Under the pieces are notes generated by a model. That model saw only the letters and a program-made list of their open reading frames with translations. It searched no databases and was not told the origin of the DNA. Positions 13,001 to 24,680 of a stretch of 64,000 nt of DNA are shown piece after piece. This DNA is from Apostichopus japonicus. Its lineage: Eukaryota > Echinodermata > Holothuroidea > Aspidochirotida > Stichopodidae. The DNA lies in contig NC_092573.1 of the NCBI RefSeq assembly GCF_037975245.1, positions 1,482,001 through 1,546,000 on the forward strand. Reading direction: 5' to 3'. A program made the translations under genes and the position numbers. How positions within the stretch are numbered: the stretch's first letter is position 1; each line of letters begins with the position of its first letter.

Positions 13001-16000
13001 CTCATCCCCTTGAACTTGAGCGCAGCCAATCCCCCCCCCCCTCCCGTTCGACACTCGACGCCCTACTTACACAGCCTCGGCGCATAAAAGCACCACAACA
13101 TGAGCAGGCCAAAAATAAAACCCAGAATCCCGCTCACACTTCTACAATGCCATCGAAAAATTCCCCTATCCACCTGAACGCCCATTCCCACACATACTGT
13201 ATGTTGCCCATTTGGCCCCAAAATGGCGCCCAAATTTCAGTTGTCGCAACTCTCTGTATATAAGGCTCTGGTGGGGTGGTTGTGAGGTGTCCCTCATTGC
13301 TGATCTATTACATGTAGAAGGAACAGTATACATTGTGCTTGTATAAGCAACAAAACTTGGTCCATTTTCAATAACTGTCTGATATTTTTATATTTATTCA
13401 CAAAATAAAAACATATCTCCTAGGGGGTTATGCACTATTGGTCCCCCCCCCCCCCCCAAATGTTAACACATGATATGAAAGCCGCATTTCTCACTTGTGT
13501 GCATTTTAGCTTGAAAAGACAACACATTTGGGTACATCTTACCTTTCTACCCTTTTGATTAGTTTTAAAGTTTCGAGGGGAACTTTGATCAGCTTCTATC
13601 CTCCCACTAGCATCTTCAATTCCACAGAAGTATTTGTCCCATTCTTCCTTACATCCTTGCTTAAACATCTGCTGTTGTCTGGACTTCTGCTGTTCTATTG
13701 TAGTTGGACTCTCCGAAATGACCTCTTTCCTTTGAATCTGAATAGGTGACGAGGAAAACAATTTTCATTTTCCTTCTCCAAATAAACATGACAAGTTTGT
13801 CGAGAATATCTTCAGCTAGGAAGCACGGCTTACATATTGTCACAAAGTGTTTAATTTGAAATTGATCCAATTAGGGTACAAAAAGGTTATAACAGTCTCC
13901 CCTCCCTCACCCCAAAGTCCAACTCATCCTTTCCACCCCCACTGCGCTCCATTCCCCCTTCATCCTGTAGTCACGCTGATTGCTGGTTCATCAACATCAA
14001 AGATACTTCATAATGACATACTCTCAAGTGTCACAATATGAAGAGAATAGATACCTAAGGTTTCTATATGGAGAAGCATATTTCTATCGGAGACAATCGG
14101 TAGAAATTCAGAAATGTATTACAAAATGCATCCGATATAAAGTCTTTTTCATTTGTAAACAAAAAAAATATGACAATGAATCTTCCTGCCTTGACATTAG
14201 TGACTCATACACTATTCTAGACAAGTCATCGCTTGCATAATCTCATGACGTGGAAGTGATTGGAAATGACATGAAATGACAAAGATGTGGTTTGGCTTTT
14301 AACCTAATCAATCAAGCATGTCAATTTCGTGATCTCTTTAAAATCTTGCTTTACCTGTCTTAGGGGTGATCCCATCTCCTGGATATTTTCAGTGTTCCCT
14401 CCTTGTCTCGCTGGGTTCTTTAATATGGTAGGAGTGAAGGCCGAATCTCGGCTTTTGATGTTCTTTGGACCTCTCATAGATGCAATCTTTTTCTTCAGGG
14501 GTCTGTTAATGTTAAAGATATTCAGGTTGGAGAGATTGAATTATAACTTTGACGAGGTCTATCGTGAATACATCCTTTTCTTAATTCCTGGAGTGACCAG
14601 GGTGATCCTTGGTTCAAACTAATATCTCAGTATCAAGTTACAAACAATTCCTACCAAGTAACAAGCAAGTGTTATATAAGTAAACAAAATATTACAAACT
14701 ATAATCGACTCTCTCATCAAAGGGACAATAGGAAACTTTGATTTAGCAAACGAACCAATTGAATTGATATTTTGAGAGTTATATTGTAACTTGGAAATAG
14801 CATGCATGGTAAGAACACGAGAACGGACGAAATGAAAATCTGACTTACTTCATGAAAGGTATTACCATAAAGAAGTTATTTGGATTGAGTCCGAGATTGA
14901 CCCTGGGTGCTGTGTCTTTCTTGTGCATGGGAAGGTCATTCAAATTGAACCATCTAATATCCTGAGAGAAAAAAATAATATAAGTATCAGATTTTATTAA
15001 ATACGAGGAGATGGACCCTCAGTAAAAATAGCACAAAGATTTAAGGAGGGTGCTCAAACTAAAGTTTTGAAGATGAAAGGAAGACAAAGATGTCAATTAC
15101 ATCTTTTAAACTATAAAGTAAAATTATGTAAAAGAGGAACAACAAGTGACAAAAATTTACTCACTTATGATCATCTTAAGTAACATGGTCAGTCTGTCAA
15201 ATACTGTGCTTACAATACAAGTTCTTGTCTTAAACTTTCAATTCAAACAGGAAATTCTTACATTCCCCATATCCAATTACAAAATATTTTCCCTTAATGT
15301 CACAATAAGGACAACATAGATTATACACAATTGGTTTTACATTCTTTAAACAAAATACAATATTGCACAACAAAAATTTTATATCAGAGTTGGTCAGTTT
15401 CATTTCAGCAAAATGTTTGGTATTAATTGGCTCAACTTTATAAATAGAGAAAAAACAAACCTTGATTTCTCCTCTGGTCATAGGTCTAAAGTCTGTATCC
15501 ATTGGAACATTTGGTACAACATAGAGTCTGGAGAGACCTTCATTAATAGTGAGCTCAATAAAGTTATTAGCATCTAGAAGCTGACTGATGTCAAATCCAG
15601 TCTCTTCTTTGACCTAATATGTGATAAATCAAAAAATTGGTTAGGGAGAGAAAATTGTAAATGGACATTAATTGGGAAAAATAATAAGTTAGTTATAGGT
15701 GGAACTAGATTTTATGAAGACTTTAAAAAGAGCTAACAAACTAAATATTTCAACTCTGCCAAAAATAGAGCAATTAGTTGTACTGTTAGCAAGATTGTCA
15801 GCAATGGCAACCTTGTAAAACGTTAATACATATCAACAAATACAAATAATGAAAGGGATAAATATTGACCTCTCTTATTGCACACTGGTGTGGCTTTTCA
15901 TCTTTGTTTACTTTTCCCTTTGGGAATCCCCAGCTTGTTCTTGACAGGAAGCTCTGTACCATGAGAATCTAGGTAACAAGAAACAAAATACTTAAATTGC

Positions 16001-18862
16001 AAACGTGATGCAATTGTAGAAATAGAGATGAAGTATGAATTGCCAAATGTTGCATTCATTTACAGAGATCATTTCCATTTTCCATTCACCTTTTCCAGTA
16101 GCAGGATAACGTCAGCAGATACAGTTCAGTATGAGTGATGGTTGGGGGGGGGGAGGGGTGATGGAGAGGGAGTATAAGTGATGGTGGAGGGAGGGGGTGG
16201 TGGAGAGGGAGAGAAAGTGATGGAGGAGAGGGACGGTGAAGATGTGCACTAACCATACTTCAATTGTTTAAATACACAAACTATTAAATAAACTGTTAAT
16301 CCATTAGATCATTGGTACTGTAGCTAACCACTTTAATGAGAGGGCCAAACTTTGACATCTGAAGTATCTGAAGTGCTACTTGAACAGTCATAGCAAGGCA
16401 ATTATTTCTACTGTCACTCGATCAAATTGACATGGATTGAGTTTCAAATATTAATATGCACAGTAATTCCAAAGTATTTGAACAAAACTTAAATTAATGT
16501 ATCATATTAGCTTTCCCAGGAAAACAACAATGGAATACTAAGGTATCACATTAATTGATTTGGCATAAAGTTGATACAAAGCTCTAGAGGACAACACAAT
16601 GAACTCCAAATGATGTCTGAATGGCTAAGAAATATGCAGATTGGAAAAGATAACAAAGTCCATAGTAATACATTGAATGGCAGTCATTGATAGGTAGTGA
16701 CTGGGCACTGAGTGTACATAGTGTTAAAAGGTTACCAGCTGTGAAGAGACAGGTAAGTGAGGAATCAAAAGTAAGTACTATCATCCTAGTTGCTTTGATA
16801 AGTTTTCCAAGTCAAAACTAAACAGTTAATTAACCTGAATGTGTCCATCACAGCTGGGCTTACTTTGATAGCACATATATGGCAAGATGAAGCCGCAGGA
16901 GCATTCAGAGTATTATGAAATGTAATAATTTACTGCATTTTGTGGCTAGGATTTCAAACAACTTACATGAATTATGAATCATGTACGGTATATCTTATGA
17001 AGTACAAGCATCTGTGAACTTGCACAGTTATTGAGCTATAACTGTATTTTGTTGCCAGCATTAAGAGTAGTTTCAATAAACTTACATACTGCATCTTGTC
17101 ATCTATGAGAATGGCTCCATATGTGGGGACATTTTTCTTGTACTCCTTCCATGCTGCATGAATGGTATCCACTTCCTTGGCATGGTCCAACAGAGAAGGA
17201 CAATGATTGAAAAGTAATCCAAAAGCTAAGGAAACTTCTTAACAATTGAAAAATTGACATTTAATACAAGACTAATTTGAAAACAAAAGGAAGAAGGATT
17301 TCCTTTAAAAATTTAAAGATTTCTCAGCTCCAAAATATATATCAATTACACACTGCATTACAGTGGAGCAAAATGCTGATATTTTCCAATATGAAGTGGA
17401 TAAGAGGTCCTTCTTCTTACCACACACCCCAACCCCATCCCCCACCCGCCCCCCCCCCCAAAAAGAAGGAAACACAACATGATCAGCCAGTTTCTTGCTG
17501 AATTTATCTGATTTGAAAAAGGATATTTATTCTTGCAAAATCACGAATACCAAGTTGTGGAAGGCCTGGGTGTTCGATTCTATAAAAGTCAATGTAAAAC
17601 CAGTGTGCCAGCTCAATCTGAAAGAAAGCTCTGATCATATCCGAACTTTCTTCTGTTGGAATATTCAAAATGAAACGGCTGCAAACAAAATATAAAAGAA
17701 AACCAGAGTGAAGATCCTCCCAGTGGTTACTTGCCCTGACAGTACATACAGAACAAGCTTCCAAATAGTTAACATATTCTGGTATATTTTATAATATATA
17801 TGTCTGCAGAATGTTATATCACGGAACTGCTACTTGCAAACTAATTCTTCAAAAATTCTTCCAAATCATCTTTAGGTGAAAAATTATGAAGATAAAACTG
17901 TAACATCATTATCAGTGGCCCAATTACTCTACAGGAACCAGTTTACTCGCTCAAGATCATAGCAGTTTTGTCAAATTTGTCAGAATTGGCTAGAACATGA
18001 AGTCTGCCAAGAGAATGGACGTCCCATTTCTACCAGTACATAAATATTGAGACAATTTCTGTCATTACATCTACAGATGATCAGATGATGGTTGACCTGT
18101 TGTTTAGGTCAAGTAGTGAAAATTGATATTTGACCTCATCTTACTGCCTGCATTAAATGGTCAGAAGGAAATCACCAACTAATGGCTGGTACTTTGCAGA
18201 TAATCTTTGAATTCTTGGTCAGCTGAAATTAGCAATAACATTTAACAGCTGTTATGTACAGTGATATATGGTATGGGAACTACTGAAAGTGTGGTTGAAA
18301 TAATACTGAAAGTAGATGTTTGCAAGTACAACTAAGTCTAGGTTTCATATGCATGTTATTTACTATACATTGTGTCCTTTCAAGTACATTTTCATCATAA
18401 GAGTAATCTTCCATGCACATAAAAACCATGACCAAAGTTTGGTCTTTGAGGGATACATATAGTTTTCACATTTGGCAACTGCTGACCTTAAATAACCTTT
18501 GACCTTCACCAAAAACATCAGGAATCTTGTACTCATTCTAGGGAAGCCATATGTCAAATATGATCTTGAAGTTTCCCATCTGGGGATATGCTTACAAATT
18601 TTTCAAGTTTTGACCCCTCATGACCTTAAATGAACACTTACCTACACTGTTAAACCTTTACACTACTTCAGGCTATCCTACCATGCATTGTTTCAATGAA
18701 TCACCTAGTATTGATATGCACTTGCTAACACTTAGGCCTAGGCTAGGCCTGTTACACACTTTTAACTAATTGCTTCTACATATTTCTCACGACCTACCTG
18801 CAAAGAGAATCCAAGACTTGCTGCGGAATTCTACCTCGGTTAGTGGTCAGTTCAGATGCCAT
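9121..18862 (-). CDS. DCP2: DCP2 mRNA-decapping enzyme (Nudix hydrolase), complete, 10 exons
   Basis: Ten minus-strand exons join in frame to 415 aa (human DCP2 is about 420): 18798-18862, 17527-17678, 17086-17213, 15870-15968, 15461-15613, 14849-14961, 14355-14502, 13543-13737, 10156-10207 and 9121-9263 (TGA 9121-9123). All phases match. Exon 2 gives the N-terminal regulatory domain ([15 protein letters not shown]). Exons 4-5 give the Nudix box, about residues 133-155, starting GKVNKDE and ending REVKEETG with its metal-binding glutamates. Exon 6 gives the following Box B-type segment (WFNLNDLP). The last exon carries a conserved-looking C-terminal helix ([16 protein letters not shown]), perhaps a partner-binding motif. 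DCP2 removes the m7G cap from mRNA in the cytoplasm with DCP1/EDC partners. Intron 2 appears to be AT-AC type. Intron 8 holds a P-like transposon and intron 9 a (TA)n tract. Confidence 0.95.
9944..10028. repeat. (TA)n microsatellite
   Basis: About 85 bases of almost pure TA dinucleotide in DCP2 intron 9. Confidence 0.95.
11020..13270 (+). mobile_element. P-element-like DNA transposon, non-autonomous, inside DCP2 intron 8
   Basis: The left end 11020-11051 and the reverse complement of the right end (13239-13270) match over 32 bases with one mismatch. Both start CAGAGCCT and contain AGAGAGTTGCGACAACT. The 8-mer GTGGGGTG flanks both sides exactly (11012-11019 and 13271-13278). Ends starting CA, an 8-bp target duplication and a THAP zinc-finger exon at 11172-11324 together point to the P superfamily (THAP9 relatives). 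Further inside, both ends share CCATTTTGGGGCCAA (11088-11102 and the opposite strand near 13213-13227). No catalytic transposase exons were seen in the remaining 1.9 kb, so this is probably a deleted derivative. It is transcribed antisense to DCP2 if at all. Confidence 0.85.
11172..11324 (+). CDS. THAP-domain first exon of a P-like transposase (truncated gene)
   Basis: ATG 11172 opens [12 protein letters not shown], the C2 half of a THAP C2CH zinc finger, followed by the FRFP box, an RRKTW tryptophan and LHW. The exon stops at a good donor, GAT|GTGAGT, after 51 codons, just where other THAP genes continue with the second C-x2-H pair. That second half was not found before 13270, so the gene appears truncated. 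In P elements this domain binds the transposon ends. The fit of domain and position within the inverted repeats makes a transposase origin more likely than a host THAP gene. Confidence 0.7.
16135..16240. repeat. G/GA-rich low-complexity tract
   Basis: Repeated GATGG-, GGAGAGGG- and GGGGG-type words in DCP2 intron 3 on the + strand, so C/T-rich in the DCP2 transcript. Confidence 0.8.
17214..17526 (-). other. Candidate U12-type AT-AC intron (DCP2 intron 2)
   Basis: Read on the minus strand, the intron begins ATATCCTTTT, which matches the minor-spliceosome donor consensus, and ends TTAC. A TTCCTTAGC branch-site-like word lies about 12 bases before the AC. No usable GT donor exists between the conserved GIRDFA codons and the in-frame stop. 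Joining at 17527/17213 gives [14 protein letters not shown], the same length as the vertebrate protein at this point. Using the nearer AG (17223-17222) would insert three extra residues. Confidence 0.75.
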
Positions 18863-19215
18863 TTGCTTCCCTAGTAGTATACTATGACTGAGTAGTGGTA
18901 GTGGTACAAACTGACAGTTCGTTGCCAACGAGCAACGGTTTTACAATATAATCGTCACGCAGTCAGCAGTAGGTTATTTCTTTGACAAAGGTTGTGCAAC
19001 AACACATGTGTATCTCCTTAAAATAAGTGTAGAACACTAACTTCCTTTCGCTGCTTTGAAGAAAAATTGATATGCAGAAAAATTGAAATGGGATAGTCCG
19101 TGAAGATGTATACGTAATTAGTTGGAAACAGGGAAATTTCTAGCGGGCCGCTGTGCTATGACGGAAGTTCCGTCATCGTAAACAAGTTCATTGTTGCAAT
19201 GAGTGATGGGATTGG
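18863..19215. promoter_or_regulatory. Probable divergent promoter of DCP2 (-) and NGRN (+)
   Basis: The DCP2 start codon is at 18862, and the NGRN coding exon begins with a splice acceptor at 21213, so the NGRN first exon must lie upstream, probably here. A palindrome TGACGGAA-G-TTCCGTCA at 19158-19174 offers two opposed GGAA cores of the kind bound by ETS factors at housekeeping promoters. The stretch is richer in CG words than its surroundings (CGTCACG, GCGGGCCGC). The exact transcription starts cannot be seen. Confidence 0.4.
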
Positions 19216-20016
19216 GGAAGTCCCTACATTTTGCAAGTCGACCTCAGTTTATGAAATAATTTGCTGTTTGCTAGCTGTGCCTGCTAGGTTCAGTCTGTTT
19301 TACCTCCATGGTTCAGTCACTGTTAGTGTAGATCAGTGGGTTCAGTCCAGTTTGATAATGATACGATCCGAAACACGGCCATGTGAGTTTCCATGTGACG
19401 GAGGGAAATATGAAATACATGTGATCAAATTGTTATTATAATATTTAACCTTCTATTTTAGTAGCGTTTGAACTTGATGAACAAGAGAGTTGCTTTTATT
19501 AACTTATTGTTCATTTGTATGGTAGGTTAGACTTCGCTTTCTTGAACTAAGGTAATATATACTAGCCTAGGCAACCATTTACCAGTCACAACAACTACTA
19601 AAGTAGTGTAGCATTTGCACGAGAATTTTCACTAGGCTAGCCTAACATTAGTATAGTAACAATCAAAATTTCAGATCCAAAAGAAGCATCGCAAAATAAT
19701 AAAGAATAATAAATAATGGAACTAATAATAATATTGAATGATATTAAGAACTAGCAATCAATGAATTTCTTGTTTTCAATTACACTTTTTTACTCACTTT
19801 TGACTTTTTATACTTAGGCCTAGGACCACACATGCAGAAGAATCTTAATCTAGTCTTAGTGCCATTATGTATTATTGGTTGTGAAACTTTGCAGTCGTTG
19901 GTTAAATAAGGATGGTGCTCTTGCATACAGTCGATCATAGTCAGTGACCTAATATCAGGTAATCGATGCATCAAGCCAGGGAGAAAATATTTGTACCGCA
20001 CATAATCCAAATCAAA

Positions 20017-20294
20017 GTGGCTATTGTTACGACTAGTCGTAAGAATAATTCCTGACTACGCATGCGCAGTTGCTATTTTCATGACCAGGAGTACTATTTT
20101 TATGACGAGGAGAAACAATAATTTCCGGTTAGGGTTAGGGTAAGGGTTAGGATTGAGGTTTAGGGTTATGTTTAGGGTTAGGGTTACCCCTACTACATGC
20201 GCAGTTGCTTTATTTACTTTACTGCGCTTGAATTTGCCTTTGTCGTAAGAATAGTTTATAAATAATTGTTACGACTCGTCGTAAGAATAGCCAC
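20017..20294. mobile_element. MITE-like element with self-palindromic ends and telomere-like core
   Basis: The left end GTGGCTATTGTTACGAC and the reverse complement of the right end GTGGCTATTCTTACGAC match for about 30 bases. Each end also contains its own palindrome (TTACGACTAGTCGTAA on the left, TTACGACTCGTCGTAA on the right). CATGCGCAGTTGCT occurs in both halves (near 20061 and 20196). The 9-mer AATCCAAAT lies close outside both ends (20004-20012 and 20299-20307), a possible 9-bp target duplication if four unmatched terminal bases belong to the element. No coding capacity. The superfamily is unknown. Confidence 0.7.
20127..20188 (+). repeat. Degenerate TTAGGG (telomere-like) repeats
   Basis: About ten GGTTAG/TTAGGG-like words in a row, with GTAAGG, GATTGAG and TATGTT interruptions. 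They form the interior of the MITE-like element at 20017-20294 and are not free interstitial telomere DNA. Confidence 0.75.
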
Positions 20295-21233
20295 GGCCAA
20301 TCCAAATAGTATTAATAATGAAAGGGAATGTGAATGTGAAAGTTTTATTGCACAGTTTCAGGTCTTCATGCTATAGGTTTTGCAGCGTAATGTCTAGTAA
20401 TCACAACTAGATCATCGAATCATGATCAGATTCCTTGTCTTTACATTTGTTTCTCAGTGTAGGCTATTCCATAACATACTGCAGAATTGAGCATCGAAAA
20501 TGTTAAGATTACTCTGGAATCATGTAAACACACTTCTCACCTTAAATTTAATGTTTCATTCCTGATACTAGTAAAATTTATTATCTATTTATTATTGGTA
20601 TATATCACATGATTTTTTTTTTTTCTCTGATCATTGACAACCTGTTTACCCCAGTGTTATCTGAAGTATTGCAAATGAGCAGGACTCACTATTTCACTTA
20701 ACAGTCCGCTCATTCAACACTACTGCAATGCTAATGGGATAAATATTACAAGTTTATCTGTTGATCAGTACAGCTATTAATTGCTATTAACATGAGTTTT
20801 CCTTTTGGGTGATCTTGAGTCTCACAAAGTTATGCTAGTGTAGTGTTGGAAATGGAACAAATGATTTTGTCATGTGGAATACTTAAGATTGCCTGATATT
20901 CATCTTCACTTGCAAACTTAAATTCCCACAAAATGTAATTTAAACACCTGTAGATCATTCTTGAACCTGTGTTTTGCACTGTGCCATTATTGTGCACCCT
21001 GCACTCTCATTGGTTAAGTAATTGCTCGGGAATGATAACCGATGCTGTGATGCATGCAGGTACTGTGTTATTCATCCATTTGCTAAGGGAATAACCAAAA
21101 CGTAACATATATGTTTGAAGAATTTATACTAAATTAACACTTTAAGAAGTATTCCCTTACAAACCACAATCAAAGAACAATTTCTGAACAATTTCCTCTT
21201 TATATCATTTCAGCGTCACAGTTGACACAAATT

Positions 21234-22702
21234 ATGTTTCTCTTGCGTGGAAGTTTGATTGCTTCTTGTTCTTCTAATTTGAGGCATTATGCAAGCCTCT
21301 CCCCTCTCACTCTCAAGTCAAATCGAGGATTCCGAGAACAAGATGCCACCCCAGGAAGTGACGCAATTTTCAAGCAGGAATTGAAGAAAATGAAACACAA
21401 TGTTGGCAGAGGTCTAGATACAGATTTAGAAGATGATGGTATTCAACAACGTGAAGCACTAAATAAAGTGACCGAGTGAGTACAATTAAAATTGGTAGAT
21501 CATATTATTAGTGTCTGACCAACTGTAACAAAATCAGCATTCTACATGTTGACCTACCTCATTTTCATCCCTGATTCCAACTTAATAGTGGTTCTGATTG
21601 TTGATTCAAAAATTTATTCTTCATATCCTACACAAATGTAACATTGAAGAACATTTGTGAGGTATTTAATGTAATTAATGATGATTGGTAAGACACTACT
21701 ATTCAAATATTAAACAAAATCAATGCTACATTTTGATTTAGGTTGCAACTTTGCAACATTCTTACCAAGCCTTGTAATATTCATACATAACTGGGTAGCC
21801 CCTTATCTAACTAATGTGGTAACATTGCATATTGTTGCTCCTAATTCTGTTGATGAAATTACTCTTCAAAAAGAGAAGACTTTGGTATAGGCCGTTGTTC
21901 ATCCATGATATTCTCATGGATAGGGTCTCAAATGTTTGCTTCCGATACCCAGGGGAAAGCTAAATTAATCAAAGTAATAATATTCACACATAAATGGATA
22001 AAACTTACTCTTTTTTTCAGGGATATTACAAAGCGCAGTTCTGCTATGAACTACGCAAAACGTGCAAAGTACCTGGGCTCGGAGAGGGAGAAGCGATCCC
22101 TGACATGGGACAACATAGACAAAATTAGATTCTTGAGACAAGAACATCCACAAGAGTGGTCACTATCACAGTTAGCTGCCAGTTTTGAGGTTTCAGAGAC
22201 TACCATCAAGAAAGTGCTGAAAAGTAAATATAATCCAACTCATGAAAAAAGGAAACTTCATGATACGCTAGTTTTGAAAAATACCGGGAGAGAAAAGAAA
22301 GTTAAACAACCTCCTACTGGAACGTCAGTTGTCCTAGATTCTCATAAACAAAGCTTTGAATCATCTGGTAGTAGTCAGAAAGGTTTCGACAACTATCCCT
22401 CCCCTACCCTTACTGCAAACAGCATCAATGGCAAGGAACAAGAAGCTAGTAACAATATCACAAAGAAAGTGCAACTAAACCAGAAAATCTCAAGGACAGA
22501 TGAGCAGGATTCACATGAAGATGACTGGGAGGAGATGGAAAATGTCAGCTTAGAGGATGAATTAGAAGAGGCAGAGGCTTTTGAATCTTTGAATGCATCA
22601 GACTTTGTGAAGGTCTCCGAAGATGGAGTGATGCCTCCTAAAATAGTTCAAAAGGGGAAAGAGTTTTATGATACTGATGGGGAATTTTTGTTCAGGATAT
22701 AA
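21234..22702 (+). CDS. NGRN: Neugrin (mitochondrial rRNA-associated factor), 2 coding exons
   Basis: Exon 21214-21475 (CDS from ATG 21234) joins 22021-22702 (TAA) through GT-AG sites and gives 307 aa; the human protein is 291. The N-terminus (MFLLRGSLIASCSSNLRHYA) is basic and hydroxylated like a mitochondrial presequence. The core at about residues 108-156 (LTWDNIDKIRFLRQ ... VLKSKY) is the neugrin helix-turn-helix-like block, and the end IVQKGKEFYDTDGEFLFRI matches the conserved family tail. Between them lies a Ser/Asn/Glu-rich disordered stretch. Human neugrin works with RPUSD4 and FASTKD2 in the module that controls mitochondrial 16S rRNA and intramitochondrial translation. An upstream TTG in frame (21222) is not needed as a start. 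The acceptor at 21213 shows a 5' UTR exon upstream. AATAAATAA occurs at about 23038. Confidence 0.93.
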
Positions 22703-24459
22703 AGGGATTGATGGATCAATGGGGATGTTTCCTTGCTAAGCCAGAGAGAGAATGTAAATGTTCCTTTCAACCTGTTGACTTGAAACTGAAAATGTAACAC
22801 TTTGAATTATTGCTATTCTTAATGTCTTATAAATACTACCCTGATGTAATCTGGTACTTTTCTAGCTTGAAGGGTTTGAGGAAGACATTTAGTGCCTAGA
22901 ATTGGGCAGTTACTTCCTCGCTTTCACCTTCATTGCCATCAGCTGCAGGTTTCAGTTGGAAAATGGTGATTGTCAAGAGTTGAATGGCTTTTACTAAGAA
23001 AAAAACGGTCACTTGATCAAAGTTATTGAAGTGAACTAATAAATAATAGATGAAGCATACCACTGGTCACAGGGTAATGTTTTGTACTTGATTTGTTTTG
23101 ACTATGCAATGTGGGGGAAATCTGATTTTTCTATTGTTTTTAGTCAAATTTGGGACTTTCTGTAAATGTTCAGTATCAGTAATTAATACTCACGGAAAAA
23201 GTGGGAAAAGTGGAGAGAGTGTGGCAATGCAATCAATGCAATGTTGTGGAGAATAAAACTTGGAGCTGTGGAACATTAATGTTTACTGGAAATTTAACAA
23301 CATACAGATTCAATTTACTTCATAAATGAATTAATTTATCATGACAGTATAACTAAGACTGTCCACCAAAAGGCATTTCTTCTCTAAGCACTTTCAATGA
23401 AAAAGAAAACTTCAAAACAGAGAATAAAAAGAAACAGACACCACAGAAACGGAAGACTTTGTGAATAATTTTTTTACAATTTCATTTTATTTTCAACTCA
23501 TTTGGTGAGCACTATAACCTACCATTTTTTTCTTTCAACGTAATTTGTAAGTTGAGAAGCCTCCCTCCGCACCCTATTGCAAACCCTTATCCATTAGCCA
23601 AACAAAGAAGGCAAAAAAATAGAGAAAGATAGGGATGGGATACAAATTATAATATGACAAAAATATAATACCATTAAATGAGCTGCACTACGGATGTAAA
23701 CATCATCTCTCAGTCCATAAAACATAGAGGTATGTTATGTACAAGATTATGCATTTAATGTGAAGCTATCGTTTGTTACAGTTTGACTCCTGAACTTGCT
23801 GAAAGAACGGCTCCTGATTTGATGGAAAGAAAAGTTAAAAATTGTCCGATAAGCCAAGAGGAAGCTTGAATTATACTTCTGATTGCTATCACAAGCGGAA
23901 TTGAACAACTTTTGAAGCAACTAAAATACGGCATTCTTCTCCATCAGAACTCTTGTGGAATAGATTCTCTGCACCCAGGAAACATTCTAAATTTCTTACT
24001 TTGCAATAATTTGTATCATAATTTACCAAACTGTGAGGACAAAAATATGTAAGTAAACCAAACATGCACATCATACTCTTGATATTTTGCCATTTAATCA
24101 TATTTACGAATTGATTAAGTGAATGTATAATTTAGACTTTGACAAAAGTTTAGCATAATTGACATAAGACTAAATTTATCTGGTAACATTCTGATGGACA
24201 ATGAAACCAGATGAAGGTAACATGCAAGGTGCAGCAATATAAACCGAAGATGAAAATGGTTAGTGGTTCCTTTGGCTGAACATGTTTGTAGGTTGGTAAG
24301 CCATACATGGTAATATTCATGAACTTGTGCACACCAAAATGAAGAGGATTATTCATAGACTAATGCAGCAACATATAAAGGAAGGTACCAGGAATCAGTT
24401 ATCATGTTGACAAAGTCTATTTGGAGACATAGTATAATAACATTTTGCACCTAAATGGT

Positions 24460-24680
24460 CTCAAAAATATTTGGCCCAAACAAACTTACTCAAAACTATA
24501 TTTGCCCACAAAAATTGAACCCCCAAAAATGTGGGTCCAAATGGTCCCAAAAATATTGGGCCCCACAAATTTGGGCACAAATAGTGCATCCCAAAATGCA
24601 TTTGAGGTGGAAATCAATTAAGGCCAACCTGGCCAAATAAAATTCTTTTTGGGCCAGAAGGTCCCAAAACATGAAGGCCT
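24460..24680. repeat. Degenerate TTTGGGCCC/CCCAAAAAT low-complexity repeat
   Basis: Words such as ATATTTGGCCCAAA, CCCCCAAAAATGTGGGTCCA and AATATTGGGCCCCACAAATTT recur with short irregular spacing, as in an old microsatellite-like tract. Confidence 0.6.

Noticed and set aside
19199-19441. 80-codon + frame as the first coding exon of NGRN
   Set aside because: NGRN coding starts at 21234 in an exon preceded by an acceptor. The 80-codon frame ends in its own stop and has no presequence or family features. Part of it may be 5' UTR.
20127-20188. True interstitial telomere or chromosome fusion scar
   Set aside because: The TTAGGG-like words are degenerate and enclosed by the inverted ends of a MITE-like element.
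21905-22020. NGRN starting at ATG 21905
   Set aside because: This part is intron: a polypyrimidine tract and CAG acceptor at 22018-22020 lead into the conserved coding sequence, and the upstream exon supplies the presequence.
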